Origin: CAZTDD01 sp964612675
Lineage (GTDB): Bacteria; Hinthialibacterota; Hinthialibacteria; Hinthialibacterales; JAKPRU01
Reading direction: 5' to 3'
Assembly: GCA_964612675.1 (NCBI GenBank)
Contig: CAZTDD010000020.1
Coordinates: forward strand, 5,124 to 69,123
Length of the DNA stretch: 64,000 bases
Below, in pieces: positions 7,798-17,172 of this stretch. A program made the position numbers and the translations under genes. A model generated the notes under the pieces. The model saw only the letters and a list, made by a program, of their open reading frames with translations. It was not told where the DNA came from and did not search any database. Numbering within the stretch: position 1 is the stretch's first letter; each line of letters begins with the position of its first letter.

Positions 7798-9915
7798 ATG
7801 CCTGACACATCACCGAAAGCCTATCTTGGTATCCTTCCACAGAAATTACTCCGTCTATCCATTTTGTTCTTTTTTGCACTTGTCGTTATTCATGCAGTTT
7901 CTGCAGATGACGAGATTCTTTCGTTGGACGGGACGTGGGAATTCTGGACCGACCCTGACAATGCCGGGATAGAAGCGAAGTGGTATCATTCGGAAAGCCT
8001 TCACCCGCAGGGGAAAGAGGTATCGGTTCCCCACACCTGGCAGGTCGATCCGGAGACATGGGACTACTACGGTGCTGCGTGGTATGAACGGAAGGTGAAT
8101 ATCCCTTCCTCTTGGGAAGGAGAGCGAATTCAGTTAGAGTTCGACTCCGTCTATAGAGATACGCAGGTATGGGTGAACGGCAAGAAAGTTGGTGAACATA
8201 TCGGCAGCGGTTGGACGCCGTTCGCGTTTCCGGTGGAAGACCATCTCCGATACGACAGAGAGAATGAAATTGTCTTATGTGTAGATAATTCCTTTTCGGA
8301 AAATGCCATTCCCTATCTGGATTCATTCGACTGGGCTCCTGACGGCGGGATTATCCGAGGTGTACGGCTCCGGGCTCTTCCTCGGACGTATATCGAGCGT
8401 ATCTTAGTAGATACTCTGTTAAATGATGATTTCTCCAGTGCGACACTAAAATTCCGGGTTCGGATCGAGAGTTTGGCGGAACAAGAGAATCAGCACGCTA
8501 TACAGGCAATAATATGCGATCCGCAAGGAAAGTGTGTTAAAACAGACCGTCTCAACATTCAATCACCTCCCGCGCAAGGAGACTCCGTTGAGGTCGCAAT
8601 AGAAACGACAACGTCAAATCCAATCCTGTGGCATTTCGATCAGCCTCGACTTTATCGCGTGGTCTGTACTCTCATGGACGAGGACAACGCTATTCATACG
8701 AAAGAAACGACATTCGGAATCCGCCACGTTGAGGTAAAAGACGGTTTTTATTATTTGAACGGGGAACCGATGCGGCTCATGGGGGTTGAATGGATGCCCG
8801 GCAGCGATCCGCGATATGGGATGGCGGAATCGCCGGCGTTTATGCGGGAGGTTTTGAGAGACATGAAACGGCTGAATTGTATTCTCAGCCGTTTTCACTG
8901 GCAGCAGGACGATGCCGTATTCGAATTCTGCGACCGAAACGGGATGCTGCTTCAGGAGGAAATCCCCGCATGGGGGCCGAAAACAATGGACGGAGATCTG
9001 ACGGCTATCCAGGCCCTCCAGACACGCGAAATGATACTTGCCCATTATAATCATCCGTCGATATATGCCTGGGGGCTTTGCAACGAGATCGGCGGACACA
9101 GAGAAAGCGCGCATACCTTCGTTAAGAACGGAATTGACTTTGCGCGAGAATTGGACCCCTATCGTTCCTTAACCTACGCCTCAAACAGCCTGCAGTCGGA
9201 TCCGCAGAAGGACGCCTCGGCGCTAGTCGATTTTCTGGAATGGAACGACTATTACGAAACGTGGTATGGCGGCACAGTGGCGGATGCCGCATCGAATATC
9301 GAAAGGATTGCCGAGGCTTTTCCAAAGAAATCTCTTGTCATTTCCGAGTACGGTCTCTGTGAAAGCACGCCGAAACACCCGCGCGGAGACGAGCACCGGA
9401 TTCGTATCCTTCGCACGCATACAAACGTATACAGAAATTCTCCCTCTGTCGCCGGGGCGATATTTTTCGACTATAACGATTATCGGACTCATATCGGGGA
9501 TAAAGGACAGGGTCCTTTTAAGCAACGGGTTCATGGTGTTGTGGAACTCCTAGGGTACCAGAAACCGTCCTGGGAAGTGTTGCGCCGCCAGTCATCCCCT
9601 ATCCGCGTGATTCGTGTCTCAGAGCCGGAGCAGGAGGGCGATATCGCTTCATCGCAGGTGCGTATTGTGACGCGTTCTCTGGAAAATGACCTGCCGGCGT
9701 ATACGCTTCGTAATTATCTGCTGACCTGGATCGCGTACAATGAGTTCGATCAGCCGATAGGTACGGGTAAACGCCTCTTGCCCGATCTTCCTCCCGGCAG
9801 TGTATATGATGAGGCGATCACGTGGCCGGTTATCGAGCCCATTACACGTGTCAAAATCGAAGTATTTCGACCGACGGGATATTCAGTGATCGACACGGAA
9901 TGGAAAGCACGTTGA
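7798..9915 (+). CDS. Glycoside hydrolase family 2 (beta-galactosidase/beta-glucuronidase-like)
   Basis: A 705-residue retaining glycosidase. Residues 1-36 are a signal peptide. The jelly-roll domain follows (LDGTWEFW, VPHTWQ, WYERKV), then an Ig-like domain and the TIM barrel from about 315. The acid/base glutamate is E430 in WGLCNE and the nucleophile is E517 in VISEYG, both in the right order and spacing for GH2. AGGAGG five bases before ATG 7798 sets the start. It ends 16 bases before the GH95 gene, so the two are probably co-transcribed. GH2 covers beta-galactosidase, glucuronidase, mannosidase and others; I cannot choose between them, though pairing with a fucosidase suggests a fucosylated galactoside. 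Confidence 0.88.
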   Translation: MPDTSPKAYLGILPQKLLRLSILFFFALVVIHAVSADDEILSLDGTWEFWTDPDNAGIEAKWYHSESLHPQGKEVSVPHTWQVDPETWDYYGAAWYERKVNIPSSWEGERIQLEFDSVYRDTQVWVNGKKVGEHIGSGWTPFAFPVEDHLRYDRENEIVLCVDNSFSENAIPYLDSFDWAPDGGIIRGVRLRALPRTYIERILVDTLLNDDFSSATLKFRVRIESLAEQENQHAIQAIICDPQGKCVKTDRLNIQSPPAQGDSVEVAIETTTSNPILWHFDQPRLYRVVCTLMDEDNAIHTKETTFGIRHVEVKDGFYYLNGEPMRLMGVEWMPGSDPRYGMAESPAFMREVLRDMKRLNCILSRFHWQQDDAVFEFCDRNGMLLQEEIPAWGPKTMDGDLTAIQALQTREMILAHYNHPSIYAWGLCNEIGGHRESAHTFVKNGIDFARELDPYRSLTYASNSLQSDPQKDASALVDFLEWNDYYETWYGGTVADAASNIERIAEAFPKKSLVISEYGLCESTPKHPRGDEHRIRILRTHTNVYRNSPSVAGAIFFDYNDYRTHIGDKGQGPFKQRVHGVVELLGYQKPSWEVLRRQSSPIRVIRVSEPEQEGDIASSQVRIVTRSLENDLPAYTLRNYLLTWIAYNEFDQPIGTGKRLLPDLPPGSVYDEAITWPVIEPITRVKIEVFRPTGYSVIDTEWKAR

Positions 9916-9931
9916 CGTTGAGGTGTTCATT

Positions 9932-12313
9932 ATGAGAAAGACAAATACTACTTTCATTCGAATCTCCCTGTTCATTTTGCTGATAACCGGCCCATTGTCC
10001 GCAGCGGATGAGCTGGTCTTATGGTACGAGGAGCCTGCGGAGAGCTGGGTCGAGGCGCTCCCCGTCGGAAACGGTCGTCTGGGCGCGATGGTCTTTGGAG
10101 GAATTGGGACGGAGCGAATTCAATTGAATGAAAAGTCGCTGTGGGCGGGAAAACCGCTTGAGCGTGACCCGGTCGGTGCGTATGAGCATCTCCCGAAAGC
10201 GCGAGCATTGATCTTCAGCGGTAATTACGTCGAAGGCGAGCGGATCATGCAGGAAGAATTCATGGGACCGCGCATTGCTCCGCTTAGCTATCAGACTCTT
10301 GGCGATCTCTGGCTTGAATTCGATCATTCCGAAGAGGTTCAGAATTACCGCAGAGAATTGGACCTCGATACCGCCACTGCAAGTGTTCAGTATCGCTGCG
10401 ACGGAGCGGAATACGAACGTGAAATATTCGCGAGTCCTGTCGATCAGGTGCTGGTTGTTCGTCTTGCTTGCAATAAGCCACGGCAACTCAATTTTACGAT
10501 CCGTCTCGCGAGGCCGGAAAATGCTGGGGTGCATGTTCGGGATCGTACCTTGATTCTCAGCGGCCGGGCAGATAAGGGAGAAGAAACCGAGGGCGTGAAC
10601 TTCAATGCGCATCTCAAAGTAATGAACACGGGCGGAAATATTTCAACCAAAGACAATGCTCTTCAGGTACAGAATGCAGACAGTGTTGTTCTCTACCTGT
10701 CGGCTGCGACAGACTACCGCGAAGGCGATCCGGAATCCCTCTGTTCGAAATACATGCAAGGAATCCAAAACAAGGATTATCAAGATGTAAAAGAAGAGCA
10801 TATTGCCGAACATCAGCGTCTCTTTCGCCGAGTCTCTCTGGATTTGGGAAAAACTGAGGCCTGGAATATCCCCACCGATGAACGACTCCGCGCGATGAAG
10901 AACGGCTTTCGGGACCCCGAGTTAGTCACGCTCTTCTTTCAATACGGCCGCTATCTATTGATCAACTCATCACGGCCGGGGTGTTTGCCCGCCAACTTAC
11001 AGGGCGTATGGAATGAACATATCGATGCTCCTTGGAACTGTGATTACCACATTAATATTAATATTCAGATGAATTACTGGCCCGCGGAATTGTGTAATCT
11101 CTCCGAATGTCATTCTCCCTTTTTCGATTTCATAGAGAATCTTGTGCCGCGCGGCCAAAAGACGGCGAGAGATGTTTATGGATGCGACGGTTTTGTGGCA
11201 CACCATACGACCGATGTGTGGCACTGGACCAGCCCGATCGGCAATGTCGTTTATGGAATGTGGCCGATGGGCGCTGCATGGTCGTGTCAACATTTCTGGG
11301 AACATTATTTGTACACAGGCGACAAAGAGTTTCTCGAAAACCGTGGCTATCCGATCATGAAAGAAGCGACCGAGTTTTGCCTCGATTTTCTGACTGAAGA
11401 CCCGGAGACAGGCAAATTGGTTTCCGGTCCTTCAACATCGCCGGAGAACAGGTTCAAGACCAAAGACGGTCAAACCGCGTGCCTCACCATGGGATGCGCT
11501 ATGGATCAAGAGATTATCTGGGACTTATTCACCAATGTTTTAGAGGCCGCTGCTGTTCTGGATATTGAGGATGAATTTGTGCGACGAGTTCGAACCGCTC
11601 GCGAACGCCTGGCATGGCCGAGGATCGGGTCGGACGGCAGGTTGATGGAATGGGCGGAAGAATTTGAAGAAGTCGAGCCGCATCACCGCCACGTCTCGCA
11701 TCTGTTTGGTTTACATCCCGGAAAACAATTTACGTTGGAAAACACGCCCGATCTGTTTGCTGCCGCGAAGAAATCGCTCGAAGGTCGAGGCGACGGCGGC
11801 ACCGGCTGGAGCCTCGCGTGGAAGATCAATTTCTGGGCGAGGTTTCGCGATGGCGACCGTGCGTACCGGCTTCTGCGAAATCTACTGACTGTGGTCGATA
11901 CCAGCGATGTGAATTACCGACGAGGCGGAGTGTATCCGAATCTTTTCGATGCGCATCCTCCATTTCAAATCGACGGAAATTTCGGCGGAACCGCGGGCAT
12001 CGCGGAAATGTTGCTGCAAAGCCACGCGGGATCGCTTTGTCTTTTGCCCGCCTTGCCGACGGTCTGGAAAGAAGGCGCTGTATCAGGCCTTTGTGCGCGA
12101 GGCGGTTTTGAAGTGGATATTGAGTGGGAAGATGGGAAGCTGGATAAAGCGGTTATCGAATCGAAGCTCGGGAACGTATGCCGCATCCAGAGCGCGATTC
12201 CACTCGAAGTTACTCTACCGGACGGATCAACCGATATCGTTGCTCCCAGGCAGGATATTATTGTATTCGAAACGGAGGCCGGGCAATCATACGGCGTGAA
12301 GGCGTCCTTATGA
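9932..12313 (+). CDS. Glycoside hydrolase family 95 (alpha-L-fucosidase/alpha-L-galactosidase type)
   Basis: A 793-residue inverting glycosidase with a signal peptide (about residues 1-24). The GH95 N-terminal domain shows WVEALPVGNGRLGAMVFGG and an (alpha/alpha)6 barrel follows. Residues known to be catalytic in Bifidobacterium AfcA have counterparts here: the N-I-N pair at N375/N377, the acid E505 (STSPEN) and D681 (QIDGNFG). The frame can open at GTG 9923, but GAGG eight bases before ATG 9932 and the signal peptide support 9932. Family members release alpha-1,2-L-fucose or L-galactose; the exact sugar is not decided by these motifs. It follows GH2 directly, and a fucose-isomerase-like gene comes next. 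Confidence 0.9.
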   Translation: MRKTNTTFIRISLFILLITGPLSAADELVLWYEEPAESWVEALPVGNGRLGAMVFGGIGTERIQLNEKSLWAGKPLERDPVGAYEHLPKARALIFSGNYVEGERIMQEEFMGPRIAPLSYQTLGDLWLEFDHSEEVQNYRRELDLDTATASVQYRCDGAEYEREIFASPVDQVLVVRLACNKPRQLNFTIRLARPENAGVHVRDRTLILSGRADKGEETEGVNFNAHLKVMNTGGNISTKDNALQVQNADSVVLYLSAATDYREGDPESLCSKYMQGIQNKDYQDVKEEHIAEHQRLFRRVSLDLGKTEAWNIPTDERLRAMKNGFRDPELVTLFFQYGRYLLINSSRPGCLPANLQGVWNEHIDAPWNCDYHININIQMNYWPAELCNLSECHSPFFDFIENLVPRGQKTARDVYGCDGFVAHHTTDVWHWTSPIGNVVYGMWPMGAAWSCQHFWEHYLYTGDKEFLENRGYPIMKEATEFCLDFLTEDPETGKLVSGPSTSPENRFKTKDGQTACLTMGCAMDQEIIWDLFTNVLEAAAVLDIEDEFVRRVRTARERLAWPRIGSDGRLMEWAEEFEEVEPHHRHVSHLFGLHPGKQFTLENTPDLFAAAKKSLEGRGDGGTGWSLAWKINFWARFRDGDRAYRLLRNLLTVVDTSDVNYRRGGVYPNLFDAHPPFQIDGNFGGTAGIAEMLLQSHAGSLCLLPALPTVWKEGAVSGLCARGGFEVDIEWEDGKLDKAVIESKLGNVCRIQSAIPLEVTLPDGSTDIVAPRQDIIVFETEAGQSYGVKASL

Positions 12314-12391
12314 TGAGCGCCTGCTTTCACCCCTGCCAGAATAGCCGATTGGAGAAGCCAATTCTACAAGCGGTCTCTCGTATTCGTATGG

Positions 12392-12421
12392 TTGACAACA
12401 AACGATGGTGTACGGGACAAT
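12392..12421 (+). promoter_or_regulatory. Possible sigma-70 promoter before the isomerase-like gene
   Basis: TTGACA at 12392-12397 and GACAAT at 12416-12421 are separated by 18 bases, within the 187-base gap between the GH95 gene and the isomerase-like gene. The -35 is a perfect match, the -10 is 4 of 6. It would let the last gene of the cluster be expressed apart from the glycosidases. This is a pattern match only. Confidence 0.3.
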
Positions 12422-12500
12422 AAGCGGCAAACAATCAACAGGAGCGTATTCGCGTACTCACCGGGAGCCAAGTCTAAACAAGAACAGGAAGGAATCAATC

Positions 12501-13928
12501 GTGGACAATTCAATCAACCGACGTCAGTTCTTAGAAGGAAGCGCAGCGTGTGCCGGCGCTGTATTGCTGAGTGCCGGTCAAGTCCGAGCGCAGGGTGATG
12601 GAGATTGGCCGCCCAAAATGAAGCCGGTGAGAATTCACCAGGTGTATATCGGCAGGACCGGGGGCATCTATCTGTCCCGGCCGAAAGACGAAATCGCGAA
12701 ATTCGAAAATTACCTCAAGAAACTTGAAAAGAAGCTCGGAAATGTAGAGTTCGTCGGCGGCGAATTGACACCGCCGGAGGATGTGTCGAATGTGATTCAG
12801 AAACTCCCGAACGCGGATGGGGTTCTCATGTTCCACCTTTCGGGACATGGCGGCGGCGCTCCGGCGCAGGCAATGTCGAAGATACTCGACGCTGGTCTCC
12901 AGACCGCCGTATTTACACAACCATTCAGCGGACACGGCTGGATGTATTTTCCCCGTTGGCAAAAGCAGGGCAAGAATGTTGTCCTACTGCCGACAAGCGA
13001 TTGGGACGAGATCGAGCGGGTCGTGAAACTGATGCGTGTCCAGCCGCTGCTCAAACAGACTCGTATTCTTGTGATTCGAGGGCCGCAGGGAACCGATGCG
13101 GCATGCTCGGCTGACCGAGTGAAAACACGCCTCGGCGCTGAGATGATTCCGATAAGCGTTGAAGAAACGCTGAAGGAACATCAAGCTGTCGATATCAAAG
13201 AAGCTGAAAAAGAAGCGGAGAAATATTGGATCGGCGCGGCCCAGAAGATCGTGGAACCGTCACGAGATGAAATCATCAACGCGACTCGTTTCTATTTGGC
13301 CGTCAAAAACATCATGAAGAGAGAGGGGGCACACGCTGTCACCAGTTCGAACTGCATGGGTGAGCCGGCCAAAGGGTGCTTGTGTTTCAGTAAACTGTGC
13401 GATATTGGTCTGGTCGGAGCATGTGAAGGGGACATGGATTCAACATTGACGATGCTGATGTTCAACTATGCCTTTGGCGTGCCCGGCTTCATTACCGACC
13501 CTGTGTTCGACACCTCGAAGAACGCGCTCGTCCATTTCCATTGTACTTCCGCGACGCGAATGGACGGTCCCGACGGGGAGCGTTTGCCGTTCACGATCCG
13601 TACACAGAGCGACAGCGAGCGGGGAGTTTCGCTTGACGTCGAAAACCGGATCGGCCAGCTCGTGACCTGCGCCAAGTTTATCAACCTCGATACGATGCTG
13701 ATTTCCACCGGCAAGATTTTCGATGTTACTCACGATGAACTTGGCTGTCGGACGCAGTTTTGGACGGAAGTGAAAGACGCTGACAGCATGTATCACAACT
13801 GGGGAATGGGAATTCTGGAAGGTGGAACGATGACGCTGCTTCACCGCGCTGTTTTCTACGGCGACCACATGCAAGATGTCCAGCGTCTGGGTCATTTGAT
13901 GGGATTCAACGTTGTTGAGGAAGCATAA
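12501..13928 (+). CDS. Tat-signal L-fucose/L-arabinose isomerase-like protein
   Basis: A 475-residue protein with the layout of L-fucose/L-arabinose isomerase-type proteins: an N-terminal Rossmann-like region (GVLMFHLSGHGGG), a middle segment ending CMGEPAKGCLCFS, then EGDMDSTLTML and a C-terminal HCTSATRMDG region. Glu and Asp in EGDMD and His in these segments could be metal ligands. Start is GTG 12501, with AAGGAA upstream; this places NRRQFLEG (R7-R8) at the N-terminus as a Tat signal followed by a hydrophobic run. A sugar isomerase normally works in the cytoplasm, so export is unusual. Its place beside a GH95 fucosidase fits fucose metabolism, but activity is inferred and the protein may instead act on another sugar. 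Confidence 0.75.
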   Translation: MDNSINRRQFLEGSAACAGAVLLSAGQVRAQGDGDWPPKMKPVRIHQVYIGRTGGIYLSRPKDEIAKFENYLKKLEKKLGNVEFVGGELTPPEDVSNVIQKLPNADGVLMFHLSGHGGGAPAQAMSKILDAGLQTAVFTQPFSGHGWMYFPRWQKQGKNVVLLPTSDWDEIERVVKLMRVQPLLKQTRILVIRGPQGTDAACSADRVKTRLGAEMIPISVEETLKEHQAVDIKEAEKEAEKYWIGAAQKIVEPSRDEIINATRFYLAVKNIMKREGAHAVTSSNCMGEPAKGCLCFSKLCDIGLVGACEGDMDSTLTMLMFNYAFGVPGFITDPVFDTSKNALVHFHCTSATRMDGPDGERLPFTIRTQSDSERGVSLDVENRIGQLVTCAKFINLDTMLISTGKIFDVTHDELGCRTQFWTEVKDADSMYHNWGMGILEGGTMTLLHRAVFYGDHMQDVQRLGHLMGFNVVEEA

Positions 13929-13942
13929 GTGCTGATTTGGGA

Positions 13943-13984
13943 CGGCGGTTTCGGCGATTGCGGGATCTATCGCCGAAACCGCCG
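13943..13984. repeat. 15-bp perfect inverted repeat between convergent genes
   Basis: CGGCGGTTTCGGCGA (13943-13957) is exactly complementary to 13970-13984, with a 12-base loop. The right arm lies inside the 3' end of the DUF2062 gene and encodes its last RFRR residues. There is no T-run on either side, so it is not a typical intrinsic terminator, but a strong hairpin here would separate two convergent transcripts. Confidence 0.75.
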
Positions 13985-14500
13985 CTTGACGATGCGCCTG
14001 AGATAAGATCGTTGGCATAAACACACCCAAATCAACCAGACCAGTAGATAGGCCAGAAGCGAGACGATAGCCGCCAGGATTAAAGACCCCGTCCAGAGAT
14101 ACGCACTCTGCTTGACGATGGAGTTCATTCGGCCTTGATGGCCGAGCAAGTCGAACAAGTCTTCCACGATGAAGACTTCTTCAAGGATATACCGCCCGAA
14201 TTTCCAGCAAGTCAAGTAGATGGGTGCCAAGGTCAGAGGATTGGTGACCCAGCACGCCGCCAGGGCGATGGGAAGATTGAACCGAAAGTACAGCGCCCCC
14301 AGGACAGCCAGAAACATTTGGAACGGGATGGTCGGGGTCAGGGCAATAAACAGTCCCAAAGCCAGGCCGCCGGCGACCGCCCGCACGTCGTGGATCCAGA
14401 GATGCTTCTGGAACAGGTGATCGCCGAAAACACGATAAAACCATGCGCTTTTCAGACGGTTTCGGATCTGTTCCTGTTTCTTATGAAGCCTATACCACAT
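13967..14500 (-). CDS. DUF2062 membrane protein
   Basis: A 177-residue inner-membrane protein. The DUF2062 core is seen as GGLALGLFIALTPTIPFQM followed by a hydrophobic pair of segments and NPLTLAPIY, with a last transmembrane segment near residues 135-160 and a basic tail (KRRFRR). The frame is open to 14770, but the upstream 90 residues have no membrane or domain character, and ATG 14500 starts the conserved part (MWYRLHKKQ). DUF2062 proteins are poorly characterised and often sit near lipid or cell-envelope genes. The gene ends inside a hairpin shared with the convergent isomerase-like gene. Function not known. Confidence 0.75.
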   Translation of the reverse strand: MWYRLHKKQEQIRNRLKSAWFYRVFGDHLFQKHLWIHDVRAVAGGLALGLFIALTPTIPFQMFLAVLGALYFRFNLPIALAACWVTNPLTLAPIYLTCWKFGRYILEEVFIVEDLFDLLGHQGRMNSIVKQSAYLWTGSLILAAIVSLLAYLLVWLIWVCLCQRSYLRRIVKRRFRR

Positions 14501-14547
14501 AGACAACCCCACTGTTTGACGAACAATCCCCACGCATAGACGCCCGC

Positions 14548-16002
14548 TCAACTCCCAAAATACACGCCGCCCTTTTCCAGCGCTTTCCTCAGCTCCGCGT
14601 ACGGCAGCTCGCGTGATCCGCATTTGCGCTTGGAACACAGGGCCGCCGCTGTGCCGGTGGCCTGGCCTTGGCCCATGGAACACACGGTGTTCCGCGTCGA
14701 CATGTGCGCACGGTGATCCGAGGTGATCAACATTCCCGACGCGAAAAGATTCTCGATTCCCGCAACACACAGAGCCCCATACGGCACTCCATACGTCCCG
14801 CCGTTCTTTATCTGCAACCGCGGCGCGGAATCATGGAACCCGTACACCATCACTTCGTCATCAAAATGTCGCCCTTCAATCACATCCTCGTGTGAGATGT
14901 CATAGTCGCAGGCGATCAGCCTGCCACGCCGGATACACAGCGACGGGCTTGTCCGCGCCATAATCGCCTTTTCACATCCCGGAACATATTTTCTGAACAG
15001 CTCAACCGCCCTGTATTGACGCTTTCGCAGTTCCAATTCCGCCTTTGTCACAGCGTCTCGATCCGTTGGGCTGACCGGCATCTTCAGATTCAGCTTGATG
15101 AACATCAGGTAGTTGTCATGCACGGTTGTTGTTGTAGTGGACATGCCTATCTTCCCTGCCTCTTCGCGAAACTCGGACGGCAGGTTTGCCGATATCCCGC
15201 TAAGCCGCACGATTTGATCGTTTTCGCCGCTGCGAAGACCCTCGGCGTACTGTCCCACCGCATCGTGCGACTTCAGAAATTCGTAGTACTTTTCGATGCT
15301 CACGTTGGCCAGGCCGATACTGTTGCATACGGGATAATCGTTCGGCTCGGTATATTCAGCCTCCGCAAACGCCGACAGGTCGCCGTATGCGGTACAATCC
15401 ACAAACGAGTCCGCATAAATCGCTTCTCTTCCATTGCGGCTTTCTATGATGACCCCTTTGATACGGGAACCGTTCATAATGGCTCCCACGAGGAGCGTAT
15501 TGACCGCTACGTACACGCCCGCTTCATCGAGCATTTGAAAGGTCATCAGCTTGTACAGTTCGGTATCGATTGCGGTACAAACGGAGTCGTAGTCGTAGCC
15601 TTTGAACATCTCAGCGTGGCCGGTTGTGCCGCCGATTTTCCGCAGCCGGTCGATAATCTCCAAAGGAATCCCTCTAACCACCAGCGTCTTCTCCGCCTCA
15701 GGAAACGCTTTCCAGAGGTTATAGAAACTGTGGATAGCCGTGCCGCCCTCTACGACTGTCCCGCCGGTATATCCTTTTCTCTCGATCAGCATCGTCTTCG
15801 CGCCCTGGCGTGCTGCGGCAAGCGCCGCGACCACACCTGCGGTACCGCCTCCCGCGACGACTACATCGACTTTTTGGACCGGCAGGTTTTTGGCGGCTTC
15901 CTCGTAGTAGTCTCCCGTCTTGTTTTCACTGCCTTGAGCGAAAGCGGTTTGTGCGCCAATTCCAAGCATAAAGACACTTTTCGAGAAATTGCGGCGATCC
16001 AT
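14548..16002 (-). CDS. Tat-signal FAD-dependent oxidoreductase
   Basis: A 484-residue flavoprotein of the FAD_oxidored family (succinate-dehydrogenase/fumarate-reductase-like fold). A short signal has R3-R4 (MDRRNFSKS) and a hydrophobic run ending AFA. The dinucleotide-binding site is GGGTAG at 51-56, with the ribose-binding acidic residue in LIERKG about 25 residues later, and a second FAD contact in FVDCTAYGDL. Family members oxidise diverse substrates; none is indicated here. It lies on the same strand as, and 66 bases downstream of, the D-2-hydroxyacid dehydrogenase. Export by Tat fits the other cofactor-bearing oxidoreductases in this window. Confidence 0.85.
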   Translation of the reverse strand: MDRRNFSKSVFMLGIGAQTAFAQGSENKTGDYYEEAAKNLPVQKVDVVVAGGGTAGVVAALAAARQGAKTMLIERKGYTGGTVVEGGTAIHSFYNLWKAFPEAEKTLVVRGIPLEIIDRLRKIGGTTGHAEMFKGYDYDSVCTAIDTELYKLMTFQMLDEAGVYVAVNTLLVGAIMNGSRIKGVIIESRNGREAIYADSFVDCTAYGDLSAFAEAEYTEPNDYPVCNSIGLANVSIEKYYEFLKSHDAVGQYAEGLRSGENDQIVRLSGISANLPSEFREEAGKIGMSTTTTTVHDNYLMFIKLNLKMPVSPTDRDAVTKAELELRKRQYRAVELFRKYVPGCEKAIMARTSPSLCIRRGRLIACDYDISHEDVIEGRHFDDEVMVYGFHDSAPRLQIKNGGTYGVPYGALCVAGIENLFASGMLITSDHRAHMSTRNTVCSMGQGQATGTAAALCSKRKCGSRELPYAELRKALEKGGVYFGS

Positions 16003-16068
16003 AGCATCCTCCGTGTTTGACGAGTCCGGTGTGGAATATACGGCACTCCGTACTATACCGGATTTGAA

Positions 16069-17049
16069 CTACTTGTCGTATATCTCGGCATTCAGACAGT
16101 TCGGCGGTTTTTCGCCGCGCAATCCCGCAACGAGGTTTTCGGCGGCCATGACCGCCATCCGGGATCGTGTTTCCACGGACGCGCTCCCGATGTGGGGGAG
16201 TAAGACGGCGTTGTCCATATTGAACAATTCCGGCTCGATCTTCGGCTCATGTTCAAAAACATCCAGCCCGGCACCGGCGATTTTCTTCTTGCTGAGTGCG
16301 TCTGCAAGCGCTTCTTCATCGACCACCGGACCGCGTGCCGTGTTGATCAGGTAGGCGCTCGGTTTCATTAGACTGAATTGCTTTTCTCCGATGAGATGGT
16401 GAGTCTCTTCTGTCAGCGGGGTGTGGATTGTGACAAAGTCGGATTCACGCAGCAGTGTCTCGAGATCCGTTTTCTTTGCGTTTAATTCCTTTTCGCGATC
16501 GGGCGGGAGCGAGTCGACATCACTGTAAATCACCTGCATATCGAATCCGCTTGCACGCTTCGCGACCGCCTGTCCGATTCTGCCCATGCCGATGATTCCC
16601 AGGGTCTTGCCATATACATCGCCACCCATCAGGAGCATTGGCCCCCAACCTTTAAAGCGACCGGCCCGTGTGTAGCGGTCGCCTTCCGAGACCCTCCGTG
16701 CGACGTCCATGAGCAACGCCCAGGCGAGGTCCGCCGTGGTTTCGGTTAAGACACCTGGTGTGTTTGTTACCGGGATACCTCGTTTGGTGGCTTCGGCAAT
16801 GTCGATGTTGTTGAATCCGACGGCGTAATTCGCGATAGCGCGCAGTTTGGACGCGGCCTCGAAGAACTCGCGGTCAATTTTGTCGGTCAATAGACAAAGA
16901 AGGCCGTCCTTGTCGCCGATGAATTCGAACAGCTCAGCCCGGGTCATTCCGCGATTGTGAGGAAAGAGATCGATCTCGGATGTGTGTTCGCGGAGAACCT
17001 CCAGGCCCGGCTCCGGGATTTTTCGTGTTACCAACACCTTGTCAGGCAT
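16069..17049 (-). CDS. D-2-hydroxyacid dehydrogenase (glyoxylate/hydroxypyruvate reductase-like)
   Basis: A 326-residue cytoplasmic NAD(P)H enzyme. The Rossmann motif GMGRIG is at 154-159. The catalytic trio is present: R239 (NTARG), E268 (FEHEP) and H286 (LLPHIGSA). The overall length and the GFNNID segment match glyoxylate reductase/hydroxypyruvate reductase more than D-lactate dehydrogenase or SerA, as there is no ACT domain. The start ATG 17049 is followed by MPDKVLVTRK, the usual family N-terminus. It would reduce glyoxylate or hydroxypyruvate to glycolate or glycerate. A palindromic repeat lies directly upstream. Confidence 0.88.
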   Translation of the reverse strand: MPDKVLVTRKIPEPGLEVLREHTSEIDLFPHNRGMTRAELFEFIGDKDGLLCLLTDKIDREFFEAASKLRAIANYAVGFNNIDIAEATKRGIPVTNTPGVLTETTADLAWALLMDVARRVSEGDRYTRAGRFKGWGPMLLMGGDVYGKTLGIIGMGRIGQAVAKRASGFDMQVIYSDVDSLPPDREKELNAKKTDLETLLRESDFVTIHTPLTEETHHLIGEKQFSLMKPSAYLINTARGPVVDEEALADALSKKKIAGAGLDVFEHEPKIEPELFNMDNAVLLPHIGSASVETRSRMAVMAAENLVAGLRGEKPPNCLNAEIYDK

Positions 17050-17077
17050 GATGTTTCTCCTTTTTACAGGCAGCGTT

Positions 17078-17150
17078 GGTGGGCTACGCTTCGCTTTGAG
17101 CCCACCCTACGGCTTTGAGCCCATCCTACTGATTTGAGCGCATCCTACCG
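17078..17150. repeat. GGTGGGCTACG-family palindrome with degenerate tandem copies
   Basis: GGTGGGCT (17078-17085) pairs with AGCCCACC (17099-17106) around an ACGCTTCGC loop. The right arm plus CCTACG is then repeated about three times at a period of roughly 19 bases (from 17094, 17112 and 17131) with increasing divergence. The same core occurs at 21918-22033, 37137-37161 and 51417-51484, always between genes. Confidence 0.8.
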
Positions 17151-17172
17151 ATAGGCTTCTATGATGACGGAT

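Noticed and set aside
12314..12500. Small coding gene in the gap before the isomerase-like gene
   Set aside because: Frames there have no ribosome site or protein-like composition; a promoter-like motif explains the gap better.
15016..16020. Plus-strand frame of 334 codons
   Set aside because: Antisense to the FAD oxidoreductase, no recognisable domain or ribosome site.
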